Assembly: GCF_002968295.1 (NCBI RefSeq)
Contig: NZ_CP134399.1
Coordinates: forward strand, 434,001 to 498,000
Length of the DNA stretch: 64,000 nt
Source of the DNA: Mycobacterium sp. ITM-2016-00317
GTDB taxonomy: Bacteria; Actinomycetota; Actinomycetes; Mycobacteriales; Mycobacteriaceae
Direction of reading: 5' to 3'
The notes under the pieces are model-generated. The model was not told where the DNA came from and made no database searches. It saw only the letters and a list, made by a program, of their open reading frames with translations. The translations under genes and the position numbers were made by a program. Within the stretch, counting starts at the first letter, position 1. Each line of letters begins with the position of its first letter. Of the stretch, positions 13,618 through 22,334 are shown piece after piece.

Positions 13618-14382
13618 ATGCACACCGCGGTCAGGGTCCGGATTCTCGGTGTCGGCATGGGCCCCCAGCACGTCACACCGGAGGTCGCCGACGCGCTGCG
13701 CACCGTGGACTACGTGCTCGCCGCCGAGAAGTCCGGCGATGACCGCCTGCTCGCGCTGCGCCGCGAGATCCTGGGCCGGTACGGCGACGCCGAACTGGTC
13801 GCACTGCCCGATCCGGCCCGCGACCGCTCCACGGGCCTGGACACGCGGGGCTACGAAACCGCGGTCGGCGACTGGCACGACGCCCGCGCCGCCGCATACG
13901 CGCAGGTCCTCAGGGAGCGCGGCGGCACGGCGGCGTTCCTGGTCTGGGGTGACCCGTCGCTGTACGACTCGACGATCCGGGTGGTCGAGAAGGTGCGTGC
14001 CCTGCTGAGCCCGCAGGTCGATCTGGATTTCGACGTGCTGCCCGGCATCAGCGCGCCGCAGCTGCTCGCGGCGCGGCACCGCATCGTGCTGCACGAGGTC
14101 GGCAGGCCCGTTCACGTCACCACCGGCCGCCGGTTGCAGGAGGCGGTGGCCGCCGGGCTGGACAACATCGTCGCGATGCTGAACCCGCCGCCGGAACGGA
14201 TGGACTTCGGCGGCCTGGCCGACTGGACGATCTGGTGGGCAGCCAACCTCGGCGCTGCCGGCGAACGCCTCGTCTCGGGTCGGCTCGGGGAGGTGCTGCC
14301 CGCGATCGGACAGGCGCGCGCCGCCGCCGACGAGTGCGACGGCTGGGTGATGGACGTGTTCCTGCTGAGGCGGACCCGGTGA
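13618..14382 (+). CDS. cobF: Precorrin-6A synthase (deacetylating) CobF
   Basis: A 254-residue SAM-dependent methyltransferase of the aerobic cobalamin pathway: C1 methylation of precorrin-5 with loss of acetate to give precorrin-6A. The N-terminus [36 protein letters not shown] and [15 protein letters not shown] fit CobF. It heads the plus-strand run cobF-cobQ-cobK-cobU with 4- or 1-base overlaps throughout. cobF is absent from M. tuberculosis, so its presence argues for an environmental mycobacterium. Confidence 0.92.
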   Translation: MHTAVRVRILGVGMGPQHVTPEVADALRTVDYVLAAEKSGDDRLLALRREILGRYGDAELVALPDPARDRSTGLDTRGYETAVGDWHDARAAAYAQVLRERGGTAAFLVWGDPSLYDSTIRVVEKVRALLSPQVDLDFDVLPGISAPQLLAARHRIVLHEVGRPVHVTTGRRLQEAVAAGLDNIVAMLNPPPERMDFGGLADWTIWWAANLGAAGERLVSGRLGEVLPAIGQARAAADECDGWVMDVFLLRRTR

Positions 14383-15854
14383 CCGGGCTGCTGGTCGCGG
14401 GCACGACCAGCGACGCGGGCAAGACGGCGGTGACCACGGGGCTGTGCCGCGCGCTGGCCCGCCGGGGACTCAAGGTCGCCCCGTACAAGGCGCAGAACAT
14501 GTCGAACAACTCGATGGTGTGCCCGGGCGCCGACGGGACCGGGACCGAGATCGGCCGGGCCCAGTGGGTGCAGGCGCTGGCCGCCCGCGCCGTCCCGGAA
14601 CCCGCGATGAACCCGGTGCTGCTCAAACCGGGAAGCGACCGCCGCAGCCACGTCGTGCTGATGGGCCGGCCGTGGGGGCAGGTGTCCTCGTCGGACTGGC
14701 TGGAGGGCCGCCGCGCGCTGGCCGAGGCAGCGCACGCCGCCTACGACGAGCTGGCCGCGCGCTACGACGTGGTGATCGCCGAAGGCGCGGGCAGTCCCAC
14801 CGAGATCAACCTGCGCGCAGGCGATTACGTCAACCTCGGGCTGGCTCGGCACGCCGGTCTGCCGACCGTCGTGGTCGGCGACATCGACCGTGGCGGGGTG
14901 TTCGCGGCGTTCTTCGGGACGGTCGCGCTGCTCTCGCCCGAAGACCAGGCGTTGGTCGCGGGATTTGTGGTGAACAAGTTCCGCGGCGATCAGGCACTGC
15001 TCGATCCCGGCCTGCGCGACCTGGAACGGCTGACCGGGCGCCGGGTGTTCGGTACCGTGCCGTGGCACGCCGATCTCTGGCTGGATTCCGAAGACGCACT
15101 GGAACTTCAGGGGCGCGGGTCCGTCCGCCCGGGCGCGCCCCGCGTCGCGGTGGTGCGGCTGCCGCGGATCAGCAATTTCACCGACGTCGACGCGCTCGGC
15201 CTGGAACCCGGGCTCGACGTGGTGTTCGCGTCGCAGCCCGGCGCGCTGGCCGATGCCGACCTGGTGGTGCTGCCCGGCACGCGTGCGACGATCGCCGACC
15301 TGGCGTGGCTGCGCAGCCGCGGCCTGGACCGGGCCGTGCTGGCCCACGCTGCGGCGGGCAAGCCGGTGCTGGGGATCTGCGGCGGCTTCCAGATGCTGGG
15401 CAGGCAGATCCGCGACCCGCACGGCGTGGAGGGCGGCGCCACCGAGGCCGACGGTCTGGGCCTGCTCGACGTGGTGACGGATTTCGTTGCGGACAAGGCA
15501 CTTCGGGTGCCCGAAGGCCACTGGCACGGTGCGGTCGCGACAGGCTACGAGATCCATCACGGCCGGATCACCTGCGGCGCCGGGGTCGAGGAGTTCCCCG
15601 GCGGCGCCCGCCGCGGGCAGGTGTTCGGCACGATGTGGCACGGCGCCCTCGAAGGCGACGCGCTGCGCGCCCGCTTCCTTTCCGAGACGCTCGGTGTGGC
15701 GCCGTCGGGGGTGTCGTTCCCGCAGGCCCGCGAGGACCGCCTCGACCTGCTCGGCGACCTGGTCGAGGAACACCTCGACGTGGACGCGCTTCTGGAGCTG
15801 GCCGCCTGCGGCCCGCCGCCGCAACTCCCGTTCCTGCCACCCGGAGCGCCCTGA
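14379..15854 (+). CDS. cobQ: Cobyric acid synthase CobQ
   Basis: A 491-residue glutamine-dependent amidase that amidates four peripheral carboxylates of adenosylcobyrinic acid a,c-diamide. The N-terminal P-loop-like ATP domain begins [18 protein letters not shown] and continues [12 protein letters not shown]; the C-terminal class I glutaminase-like domain has its nucleophilic Cys in [11 protein letters not shown] and a downstream His in [11 protein letters not shown] 14379 overlaps the cobF stop (GTGA); the stop shares a base with the cobK ATG (TGATG). Confidence 0.95.
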   Translation: MTGLLVAGTTSDAGKTAVTTGLCRALARRGLKVAPYKAQNMSNNSMVCPGADGTGTEIGRAQWVQALAARAVPEPAMNPVLLKPGSDRRSHVVLMGRPWGQVSSSDWLEGRRALAEAAHAAYDELAARYDVVIAEGAGSPTEINLRAGDYVNLGLARHAGLPTVVVGDIDRGGVFAAFFGTVALLSPEDQALVAGFVVNKFRGDQALLDPGLRDLERLTGRRVFGTVPWHADLWLDSEDALELQGRGSVRPGAPRVAVVRLPRISNFTDVDALGLEPGLDVVFASQPGALADADLVVLPGTRATIADLAWLRSRGLDRAVLAHAAAGKPVLGICGGFQMLGRQIRDPHGVEGGATEADGLGLLDVVTDFVADKALRVPEGHWHGAVATGYEIHHGRITCGAGVEEFPGGARRGQVFGTMWHGALEGDALRARFLSETLGVAPSGVSFPQAREDRLDLLGDLVEEHLDVDALLELAACGPPPQLPFLPPGAP

Positions 15855-16585
15855 TGCGAATCCTGTTGCTGGGCGGAACATCCGAGGCCCGCGCGCTGGC
15901 CGAACTGCTGACCGCCGACGGCGTCGACGTCACCACCTCGCTGGCCGGCAGGGTCGCCCACCCCCGGCTGCCGGTCGGGGAGGTGCGTATCGGCGGCTTC
16001 GGCGGGGTTGACGGACTGCGTGCCGTACTCGACGGATACGACGTCGTCGTCGACGCGACTCACCCGTTCGCGAAGAACATCTCGGCCAACGCCGCGGCGG
16101 CGTGCCGGGCGGACGGTACCCCGCTGCTGCGGCTGGAACGTCCGGGCTGGAGCGAGCGCAGCCGCGACACCTGGCACTGGGTGGACACCCACGAGGACGC
16201 CGCGGCGACCGCGGCCCGGCTCGGCGCCCGGCCGTTCCTGACGGTGGGCCGCCAGGAGATCGACCGCTTCGTCCCAGCATTGCGTGCGCACGCGGTGCTG
16301 GCCCGGGTGGTGCAGGCCCCCGACGGCCAGCTGCCTGCCTGCTGGCACCTGTTGACCAGCCGCGGCCCCTACGAGCTGGCGGGTGAGCTGACGTTGATGC
16401 GTGAGCACCGCGCCGACGTGCTGATCACGAAAGACTCCGGCGGAGAACACACCTGGCCGAAGATGGCGGCCGCCGAACAGCTCGGCGTACCCGTCGTCGT
16501 GGTGCGCCGCCCACCCCGCGCCGCGGGGGTGCAGACCGTGCACGACATCGCCGAGGCCGTGGCCTGGGTGCGGGGGCGGGCATGA
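15854..16585 (+). CDS. cobK: Precorrin-6A reductase CobK
   Basis: A 243-residue NADPH-dependent enzyme reducing precorrin-6A to dihydroprecorrin-6. Diagnostic elements are the start [45 protein letters not shown] and VLITKDSGG. It directly follows cobQ and precedes cobU with a 4-base overlap. Length is normal for the family. Its substrate is the product of cobF, the first gene of the same operon. Confidence 0.94.
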   Translation: MRILLLGGTSEARALAELLTADGVDVTTSLAGRVAHPRLPVGEVRIGGFGGVDGLRAVLDGYDVVVDATHPFAKNISANAAAACRADGTPLLRLERPGWSERSRDTWHWVDTHEDAAATAARLGARPFLTVGRQEIDRFVPALRAHAVLARVVQAPDGQLPACWHLLTSRGPYELAGELTLMREHRADVLITKDSGGEHTWPKMAAAEQLGVPVVVVRRPPRAAGVQTVHDIAEAVAWVRGRA

Positions 16586-17106
16586 GGGTCCTGGTGACCG
16601 GTGGCGTGCGCTCCGGAAAGTCCCGCCACGCAGAACAATTGGTGAGTGGGGCGTCCCGGGTCACCTACCTGGCCCCCGGCCGGCCCGCCGACGGCAGCGA
16701 CCCCGACTGGGACGCGCGCGTTGCCCAGCACCGGGCCCGCAGGCCCGCGCACTGGCGGACCGTCGAGACCGCCGACGTCGCCGCCGCGGTGCGTGAGGCC
16801 GACGGCGCCGTCCTCGTCGACTGCCTCGGCACCTGGCTGACCGCTCTGCTCGACCGGGAACGGCTCTGGGAGGCGGACTCCCGCGAGATACACGCCGCAA
16901 TCGACGGCCGGGTCTCGGCCTTGTGCGAGGCGCTGGCCGCGGCCCGGGACGTGGTGGTGGTGACCAACGAGGTCGGCCTCGGCGTGGTGCCGTCGCACCG
17001 GTCGGGGGTGCTGTTCCGCGATCTGCTCGGCACCGCCAACCAGCGGGTCGCGGCGGTGTGCGAGGAGGTACACCTGGTGATCGCGGGGCGGGTGCTCAAG
17101 CTCTGA
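16582..17106 (+). CDS. cobU: Adenosylcobinamide kinase/guanylyltransferase CobU
   Basis: A 174-residue bifunctional enzyme that phosphorylates adenosylcobinamide and transfers GMP to it in nucleotide-loop assembly. The P-loop is TGGVRSGKS near the N-terminus; [14 protein letters not shown] and [16 protein letters not shown] are family signatures. It ends the plus-strand cobalamin run and converges on the VOC gene with only 3 bases between the stops. Confidence 0.94.
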   Translation: MRVLVTGGVRSGKSRHAEQLVSGASRVTYLAPGRPADGSDPDWDARVAQHRARRPAHWRTVETADVAAAVREADGAVLVDCLGTWLTALLDRERLWEADSREIHAAIDGRVSALCEALAAARDVVVVTNEVGLGVVPSHRSGVLFRDLLGTANQRVAAVCEEVHLVIAGRVLKL

Positions 17107-17109
17107 CCG

Positions 17110-17549
17110 TCAGTCCAGGCAGAACTCGTTGCCCTCGGGATCGGCCATCACGATGTGGCCGCCCTGCAGCGGCGGGTCAGGCTCGTCCGGCCGAGGCGGG
17201 TGGCGCCCAACGCGACCAGTTGCGCGCACCGCTGTTCCAATGCCGCCATCCGCGCGTCGCCGTCGAGGCCGTCGGCGGAGCGCACGTCGAGGTGGACGCG
17301 GTTCTTGGCCGCCTTGCCCTCCGGCACCCGCTGGAAGAACAGCCGCGGACCCCGGCCGTCGGGGTCGATCACCGCGGACGCGTCGGTGTGCTGTTCGGGC
17401 GGCACGTTCATCGCGGTGAGCGCGGCCTGCCAGGAGTCGAAACCGGGCGGCGGCGGTTGCACGACGTAGCCGAGCACCGCTGCCCAGAACCCGGCCAGCG
17501 CGTCCGGGTCGGCGCAGTCGAACGTCACCTGGATCTCACGGGCGGTCAT
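17110..17549 (-). CDS. VOC/glyoxalase-like protein, frame broken near the 3' end
   Basis: A small vicinal-oxygen-chelate fold protein of the actinobacterial glyoxalase-like type. The N-terminus REIQVTFDCADPDALAGFW and the internal PRLFFQRVPEGKAAKNRVHL are typical. The frame ends prematurely at 17148, but restoring one base near 17184-17192 gives the expected ending DEPDPPLQGGHIVMADPEGN then EFCLD and a stop at 17110. Start is ATG at 17549 (or an ATG 12-15 bases upstream), overlapping the end of bluB. Either a sequencing error or a real lesion; enzymatic role unknown. Confidence 0.75.
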
Positions 17550-18207
17550 CTCGCCCATCATGGCCGAAGAAGGGCCCGCCGGCCGCGGATCCGTAGTGCT
17601 CCTCGTGCAGCACCGCCGACAGCGAGGTCCGCGCCCGCCAGCCGAAGCGTTCGAGGTCGGGGACGTCGGGCAGCTCGGAGACCGGGCCGACGCACAGCCA
17701 CGCGACCGGGCGCACGTGCTCCGGCATGCCCAGCAGGTCGCGCAGGAAGTCCTCGCGGTAGAACGACACCCAGCCGACGCCGAGCCCTTCGGCGGTCGCG
17801 GACAGCCACAGGTTCTGGATCGCGCAGACCACCGAGTACAGACCCGCGTCCGGAATGGCGTGCCGCCCCAGCACCTGGGGTCCGCCGCGGGTCGGGTCGT
17901 AGCCGACGACGATGCCCAGCCCGGATTCGCAGATCCCCTCGACCTTGATGCGGTCGAACGTCTCGGCGCGCTCACCGGACAGTTCGGCGGCGAAGACCTC
18001 CCGCTCGGCGGCCACGTGATCGCGGAACGCGCGCAGGGTCTGCGGCGACCGGACCAGGACGAAGTCCCAGGGCTGCGACATGCCGACCGACGGTGCGGCG
18101 TGCGCGGCGAGCAGCACCCGGTGCAGCACGTCGTCGTCGACCGGTGCGCCGGTGAACTCGCGGCGGGTGTCCCGGCGGCGGTTGATGACGTCGTACAGGT
18201 CGCTCAC
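17536..18207 (-). CDS. bluB: 5,6-dimethylbenzimidazole synthase BluB
   Basis: A 223-residue flavoprotein of the nitroreductase fold that fragments reduced FMN with oxygen to make 5,6-dimethylbenzimidazole, the lower ligand of cobalamin. Seen: INRRRDTRREFTG, AHAAPSVGMSQPWDF, YDPTRGGPQVLGRH and GVGWVSFYREDFLRDLLGM, which distinguish BluB from general nitroreductases. GTG 18207 overlaps the restored stop of cobM as GTGA, placing it in a minus-strand operon cobM-bluB-VOC. Confidence 0.92.
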   Translation of the reverse strand: MSDLYDVINRRRDTRREFTGAPVDDDVLHRVLLAAHAAPSVGMSQPWDFVLVRSPQTLRAFRDHVAAEREVFAAELSGERAETFDRIKVEGICESGLGIVVGYDPTRGGPQVLGRHAIPDAGLYSVVCAIQNLWLSATAEGLGVGWVSFYREDFLRDLLGMPEHVRPVAWLCVGPVSELPDVPDLERFGWRARTSLSAVLHEEHYGSAAGGPFFGHDGRDDRP

Positions 18208-18973
18208 CGGTGCCGCCCCGGCCGGTCCCGTGCCGGGTCGTACAGATGGCTCTCGCCGGCCTCGGGGTCCGGGCGCCCCGCCAGGGCGCGTCCCACCAGG
18301 ATCACCGCGGCCTGCCGCAGGCCGACTCCACCGCGTCGGCGATGTCGTCGACCGTGCCGCGCAGGACCAGCTCCTGCGGCTGCGACGCTCGGTACACCAC
18401 GACCACGGGACAGTCCGGTCCGTAGTCGGGGGCGAGCTCGGCCATCAGCTCCCGGATCCGGGTGACGGCCAGGTGCAGCACCAGCGTCGCGCGGGTGGCG
18501 GCGAAGGCCTTGAGCGACTCGGTCTCGGGCATCGCGGTCGAGCGCTGCTGGGTCCGGGTCAGCACCACCGACTGCGCGACGAGCGGGACCGTCAGCTCGC
18601 GTCCGACCCGGGCCGCGGCGGCCGCGTAGGCGGGCACCCCGGGGGTCACGTCCCAGGCCACCCCGGCCGCGTCGAGCCTGCGGGTCTGCTCGGACACCGC
18701 CGAGTACACCGACGGATCTCCGGAGACCAGCCGGACCACGCGTCGTCCGTCCCGGTGCGCGCCGACCAACCGGTCCACGATCTGGTCCAGGTCGAGGTGC
18801 TCGGTGTCGACGAGCTCGGCGGCCGGTGAGCAGTGCGCCAGCACCTCCGGGTCGAGGTAGGTGCCCGGGTACAGCACCACCTCGGCGTCGGCGAGCAGCC
18901 GGGTCGCGCGGACGGTCAGAAGGTCCGCGGCACCGGGGCCGGCGCCGACGAAGTGCACCGCACGGTCAGTCAT
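18204..18973 (-). CDS. cobM: Precorrin-4 C11-methyltransferase CobM (frame broken near the 3' end)
   Basis: SAM-dependent methyltransferase converting precorrin-4 to precorrin-5, about 256 residues. The N-terminus VHFVGAGPGAADLLTVRA, RLVSGDPSVYSAV and DVTPGVPAYAAAAA identify it. The frame breaks near 18318-18325; adding one base restores LRQAAVILVGRALAGRPDPE and a TGA at 18204-18206 that overlaps the bluB GTG by four bases. That neat overlap strongly suggests the break is a one-base error or very recent mutation. Start ATG 18973. Confidence 0.85.
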
Positions 18974-19007
18974 CGAACGGCAGTCTAGAGCCGCGGGCGC
19001 GACCTCC

Positions 19008-19067
19008 CCGACTGTGGGTGTTGTGCACGCATTTCGGGGTTCCGGCGTGCACAACCCCCACAGTCGG
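19008..19067. repeat. 23-base inverted repeat (hairpin) between TetR and cobM
   Basis: Arms 19008-19030 and 19045-19067 are complementary at 22 of 23 positions around a 14-base loop. The hairpin lies between the TetR stop and the cobM start, both on minus. There is no T-run after it, so it is not a classic intrinsic terminator; it could separate transcripts, stabilise an RNA end, or be a dispersed palindromic element. Confidence 0.85.
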
Positions 19068-19090
19068 CGGGTCGATCCGGGCGTCCGGCG

Positions 19091-19669
19091 TCAGTCCGGC
19101 AGGCCCTTGTCCAGCACGTCGAGGGCGTCGAGGAACGCCTGCCCCGACATCGGCCCGTCGTCGGATGAGGCCATGAACACGCCGATGATCGCGCCGGCCG
19201 TGACCCGCATCTGCGGGTCGTCCTCGGGGCGGTTCAGCCGCTGCGCGATCGCCGCGGTGAGCCGGCGGATCGCCTTGACGTGCTCGATCCACAGTGCGCC
19301 CTTGGCCTCGGGCAGGGAGTACAGGAGTCGCTGCCGGGCGATGATGTAGTCGTAATCGGGCCCCGCCATCCGGGCGAACACCTCGGCGGCCGCGTGCCGG
19401 TAGGCGGCCACCGGCGAGAGCCCTGCCGGAGCGGCCAGGAACGCCTCGATGATCGGCGTGAACAGGTCGTCGGAGAACAGCACCGATTCCTTGGTGGGGA
19501 AGTATCGGAAGAAGGTGCGCGGGGAGACGTCGGCGGCCTCGGCGATCTGCTCGACGGTGGTCTGCGTGTAGCCGCGCCGCTCGAACAGTCGGAACGCCTC
19601 CCGGCGCACGGTCTCGCGGGTGCGTGTCTTCTTACGCTCCCGCAGACTGGGCCGCTCGCCGCTGCTCAT
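19091..19669 (-). CDS. TetR-family transcriptional regulator
   Basis: A 192-residue regulator. The N-terminal HTH (TTVEQIAEAADVSPRTFFRYF followed by PTKE) is a clean TetR signature, and the C-terminal region is a helical ligand domain of the TetR_C type (YIIARQRLLYSLPEAKGALW). Start ATG 19669 is preferred over an upstream in-frame codon at 19717. It is followed by the 19008 hairpin, so it may be its own transcript rather than part of the cobM operon. Target unknown. Confidence 0.85.
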   Translation of the reverse strand: MSSGERPSLRERKKTRTRETVRREAFRLFERRGYTQTTVEQIAEAADVSPRTFFRYFPTKESVLFSDDLFTPIIEAFLAAPAGLSPVAAYRHAAAEVFARMAGPDYDYIIARQRLLYSLPEAKGALWIEHVKAIRRLTAAIAQRLNRPEDDPQMRVTAGAIIGVFMASSDDGPMSGQAFLDALDVLDKGLPD

Positions 19670-19748
19670 CCCTCGATTGTCGCAGCCGCAGCTGGCAGTC
19701 AAGGTCGTTCGTGACAAACCGGTGACGGGCGGATCTGTGGTGGTGCGG

Positions 19749-20774
19749 TCAGCGCGCCGGCTCCGCGGTGGTGCCGCGCACGATCAGCTCGGGTTCGAGG
19801 ATCACGTCGGTGGCCCGCGACGGCCCGTCGACGAGCATCTGGACCGCCAGCTCGACCGAGCGGCGGGCGATCTCGCCGGCGTCCTGGTGGATGGTGGTCA
19901 GGTCGATGCGCGGGTTCTCCGACAGCCGACTGTCGTCGAACCCCATCAGCGACACCCGGCCCGGCACGTCCACACCGGCACGGGTGAAGACGTCGAGGAT
20001 CCCGAGTGCGCAGCGGTCGTTGCCGGCCAGCACCGCCGTCGGCAGCGTCGGCGCTGCGAGCATCGTGTGCGCCGCCGCGGCGCCGGCTTCCTCGTTGTGA
20101 GCACCGGGGATCACCACGGTCTCGCGGTCCAGGCCGTGCGCGTGCATCGCGCCGCAGTAGGCGGCCAGCCGGTCGTCGGAGCCGGGGTCCGTGCCGCCGC
20201 TGACGTGGTGAATCCGGCGGTGCCCCAACTCGACCAGGTAGTCGACGGCCTGCCGGATGCCCTTGGCGTCGTCGGTCCGGACGGTCGCCAGCGGGACCTC
20301 GTCGTTCAGTCCGGTCAGCCGCCTGCACGCCACGACCACGGGCACGCGGCCCGCGAGCTCGTCGAAGAAGTCCTGACCGGCCTTCGGCCCGAGCAGGATC
20401 AGCGCGCCGCAGCGGTGGCTGAGCAGTGAGTCGACGACGGTGGCCTCGGTCCGCCCGGGGAGGTTCGCCGACAGCAGAACCTCGTAGCCGAGTTTCTCGG
20501 CGGCCGGATAGATGTGGGTGATCAGCTCGGCCTCGAAGAGCTGCCGGATGTCGCTCATGACGCCGAGGGTGCGGCTGCGGCCCTGCGCGAGCAGCCGGGC
20601 CGCGGAGTCCGGCCGGTAACCGATCTCGTCGGCGATCGCCAGCACCCGCTGTCGGGTCTCGTCGCTGGCGCCGGGCTTTCCGTCGAGGATGAACGACACC
20701 AGCGTGCGTGACACCCCTGCGCGTTCGGCGACATCGGCCATCGTGGGTCGGCGACGCCGGGGCGGGGTGGTCAC
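19749..20774 (-). CDS. LacI-family repressor of the inositol-type operon
   Basis: A 341-residue LacI/GalR regulator. The N-terminal HTH and hinge read MADVAERAGVSRTLVSFIL then ARLLAQGRSRTLGV, followed by a periplasmic-binding-protein-like sugar domain ending VILEPELIVRGTTAEPAR. GTG 20774 is preceded by GAGAGG. It is divergent from the transporter/iol operon, and the 108-base intergenic region contains palindromes with the central CG typical of LacI operators, so it very probably represses that operon and perhaps itself. Inducer is likely an inositol derivative; inferred. Confidence 0.88.
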   Translation of the reverse strand: MTTPPRRRRPTMADVAERAGVSRTLVSFILDGKPGASDETRQRVLAIADEIGYRPDSAARLLAQGRSRTLGVMSDIRQLFEAELITHIYPAAEKLGYEVLLSANLPGRTEATVVDSLLSHRCGALILLGPKAGQDFFDELAGRVPVVVACRRLTGLNDEVPLATVRTDDAKGIRQAVDYLVELGHRRIHHVSGGTDPGSDDRLAAYCGAMHAHGLDRETVVIPGAHNEEAGAAAAHTMLAAPTLPTAVLAGNDRCALGILDVFTRAGVDVPGRVSLMGFDDSRLSENPRIDLTTIHQDAGEIARRSVELAVQMLVDGPSRATDVILEPELIVRGTTAEPAR

Positions 20775-20801
20775 AGCCGCGGTCCTCTCGGTAAGTGAAG
20801 G

Positions 20802-20830
20802 TTGACACATCTTGGGGCTCGGTTCATAGT
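20802..20830 (+). promoter_or_regulatory. SigA-type promoter of the inositol-type operon
   Basis: TTGACA at 20802-20807, a 17-base spacer, then CATAGT at 20825-20830. The -35 is a perfect consensus match and the -10 matches TATAAT at 4 of 6. Transcription would begin near 20837, at the upstream edge of the operator palindromes, about 45 bases before the transporter GTG. Confidence 0.7.
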
Positions 20831-20835
20831 AGTCC

Positions 20836-20863
20836 TTACGCGCGTTACTAACGCGCGTTAGTA
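20836..20863. promoter_or_regulatory. Double LacI-type operator
   Basis: Two copies of an ACGCGCGTTA core: TTACGCGCGTTA at 20836-20847 and a perfect 18-base palindrome TACTAACGCGCGTTAGTA at 20846-20863. Even symmetry with a central CG is characteristic of LacI-family operators. The sites sit over the predicted start of transcription, so a bound repressor would block initiation. Confidence 0.8.
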
Positions 20864-20882
20864 CTCCGAAGCGAGGTCCCCG

Positions 20883-22334
20883 GTGTCCATTCCCACCACG
20901 CCTGACAAGCCCACGCCGCCTGACAACCCCCCGACGCCCGACCACCCGGGCCGCTTCCTGACGAAGCTCACGGTCATCGCCACGCTCGGCGGCCTGCTGT
21001 TCGGCTACGACACCGGGGTCATCTCCGGCGCGCTGCTGTACATGAAGGACGATCTGGCACTCTCGGCGTTCGGCGAGGCCACCGTGGTCAGCTCGCTGCT
21101 GTTCCCGGGTGCCGCGTTCGGCGCGCTGTTCGGCGGCCGGGTCGCCGACCGCCTCGGGCGCAAGCGCACGCTGTTGATCTGTGCGGGCCTGTTCCTGATC
21201 GGGGCGCTCGGCTGCGCGCTGGCGCCCAACGTGCAGATCATGGTCGCGGCGCGCATCGTGTTGGGCCTGGGCGTCGGCGCCGCGGCCGTGACGTGCCCGC
21301 TCTACCTGGCCGAGATGGCGCCGGCCGACCGGCGGGGCCGCATGGTCACCATCAACGAGTTGATGATCGTCACCGGTCAGATGCTCGCCTTCGCCACCAA
21401 CGCGCTGCTCGATCACCTCATCCAGGACCCGCACGTGTGGCGGACCATGCTGGCCGTCGCGACGGTCCCGGCGATCGCGCTGCTGGTCGGCATGCTCGCG
21501 TTGCCCGACTCGCCGCGCTGGTACGCCCTGCAGGGCCGCCTGTCCGACGCCCGGAACGTGTTGCGGCTCAGTCGTGCTCCTGGCGAGGCCGAGGCCGAGT
21601 ACGCGATCGTGGTCGACCACACCAGCCACATGCTCAAGAGCACCAGCACCCCGTTCTCGGTGATCCGCGACGTGCCGTGGATCCGCCGGGTCGTGCTGGT
21701 CGGGTGCGGGCTGGCGATCGTGCAGCAGGCCACCGGCATCAACACCGTGAACTACTACGCCCCGACCATCCTGGAGCAGAGCGGTCTCGGGGTCAGCGCC
21801 TCGTTGGTCGCGACCATCGCGGTCGGAGTGACGTCCGTGGTCACCACGATCATCGGCATCATCCTGCTCGGCTACATCGGACGGCGGACCATGCTGCAGA
21901 TCGGCTTCGCCGGGGTGGCGGCCTCGCAGGCCGCGTTGGCGGCGGCATTTCTGTTGCCGGAGAACACCACTCGCAGCTACGTGATTCTCGGCTGCATGGT
22001 GCTGTTCGTCGGGTTCGTGCAGATGTTCATCGGAACCTGTGTGTGGCTGCTGCTCTCGGAGATCTTCCCGCTGTCGGTGCGCGGGTTCGCGATGGGCATC
22101 GCGGTGTTCGTGCTGTGGTGCACCAACGCGATCATCTCGTTCGTGTTCCCGCTGTTGAACAACGCACTCGGGTCCACCGGCACTTTCGCACTGTTCGTCC
22201 TGGTGAACATCGGCTCCTGGGTTTTCGTGCATCGCCTGGTGCCCGAGACCAAGGGCACCACCCTCGAAGAACTCGAGGAACGTCTGGAAACCGAGGGAAT
22301 CTCGGCATCGACCATCGAAAGGACCCCTGTATGA
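20883..22334 (+). CDS. Sugar-porter MFS transporter, IolT-like
   Basis: A 483-residue major facilitator of the sugar porter family, 12 predicted membrane helices. Signatures: GGLLFGYDTGVISGALLYM in TM1, GGRVADRLGRKR between TM2 and TM3, LPDSPRWYALQGR, QQATGINTVNYYAPTIL in TM7 and the C-terminal VPETKGTTLEELEE. Proton-coupled uptake of myo-inositol or a related polyol is likely from the operon context. GTG 20883 lies just downstream of the operator; the stop overlaps the next ATG (ATGA). Confidence 0.9.
   Translation: MSIPTTPDKPTPPDNPPTPDHPGRFLTKLTVIATLGGLLFGYDTGVISGALLYMKDDLALSAFGEATVVSSLLFPGAAFGALFGGRVADRLGRKRTLLICAGLFLIGALGCALAPNVQIMVAARIVLGLGVGAAAVTCPLYLAEMAPADRRGRMVTINELMIVTGQMLAFATNALLDHLIQDPHVWRTMLAVATVPAIALLVGMLALPDSPRWYALQGRLSDARNVLRLSRAPGEAEAEYAIVVDHTSHMLKSTSTPFSVIRDVPWIRRVVLVGCGLAIVQQATGINTVNYYAPTILEQSGLGVSASLVATIAVGVTSVVTTIIGIILLGYIGRRTMLQIGFAGVAASQAALAAAFLLPENTTRSYVILGCMVLFVGFVQMFIGTCVWLLLSEIFPLSVRGFAMGIAVFVLWCTNAIISFVFPLLNNALGSTGTFALFVLVNIGSWVFVHRLVPETKGTTLEELEERLETEGISASTIERTPV

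Noticed and set aside
14379..14500. Cobalamin riboswitch near the cob operons
   Set aside because: The cob genes overlap one another or begin within a few dozen bases of their neighbours, leaving no leader long enough, and no B12-box was recognised.
20775..22232. Minus-strand open frame continuing upstream of the LacI gene, opposite the transporter
   Set aside because: The translation is Gln/His/Arg-rich shadow sequence of the transporter and inosose genes; the LacI protein begins at 20774 with a proper HTH.
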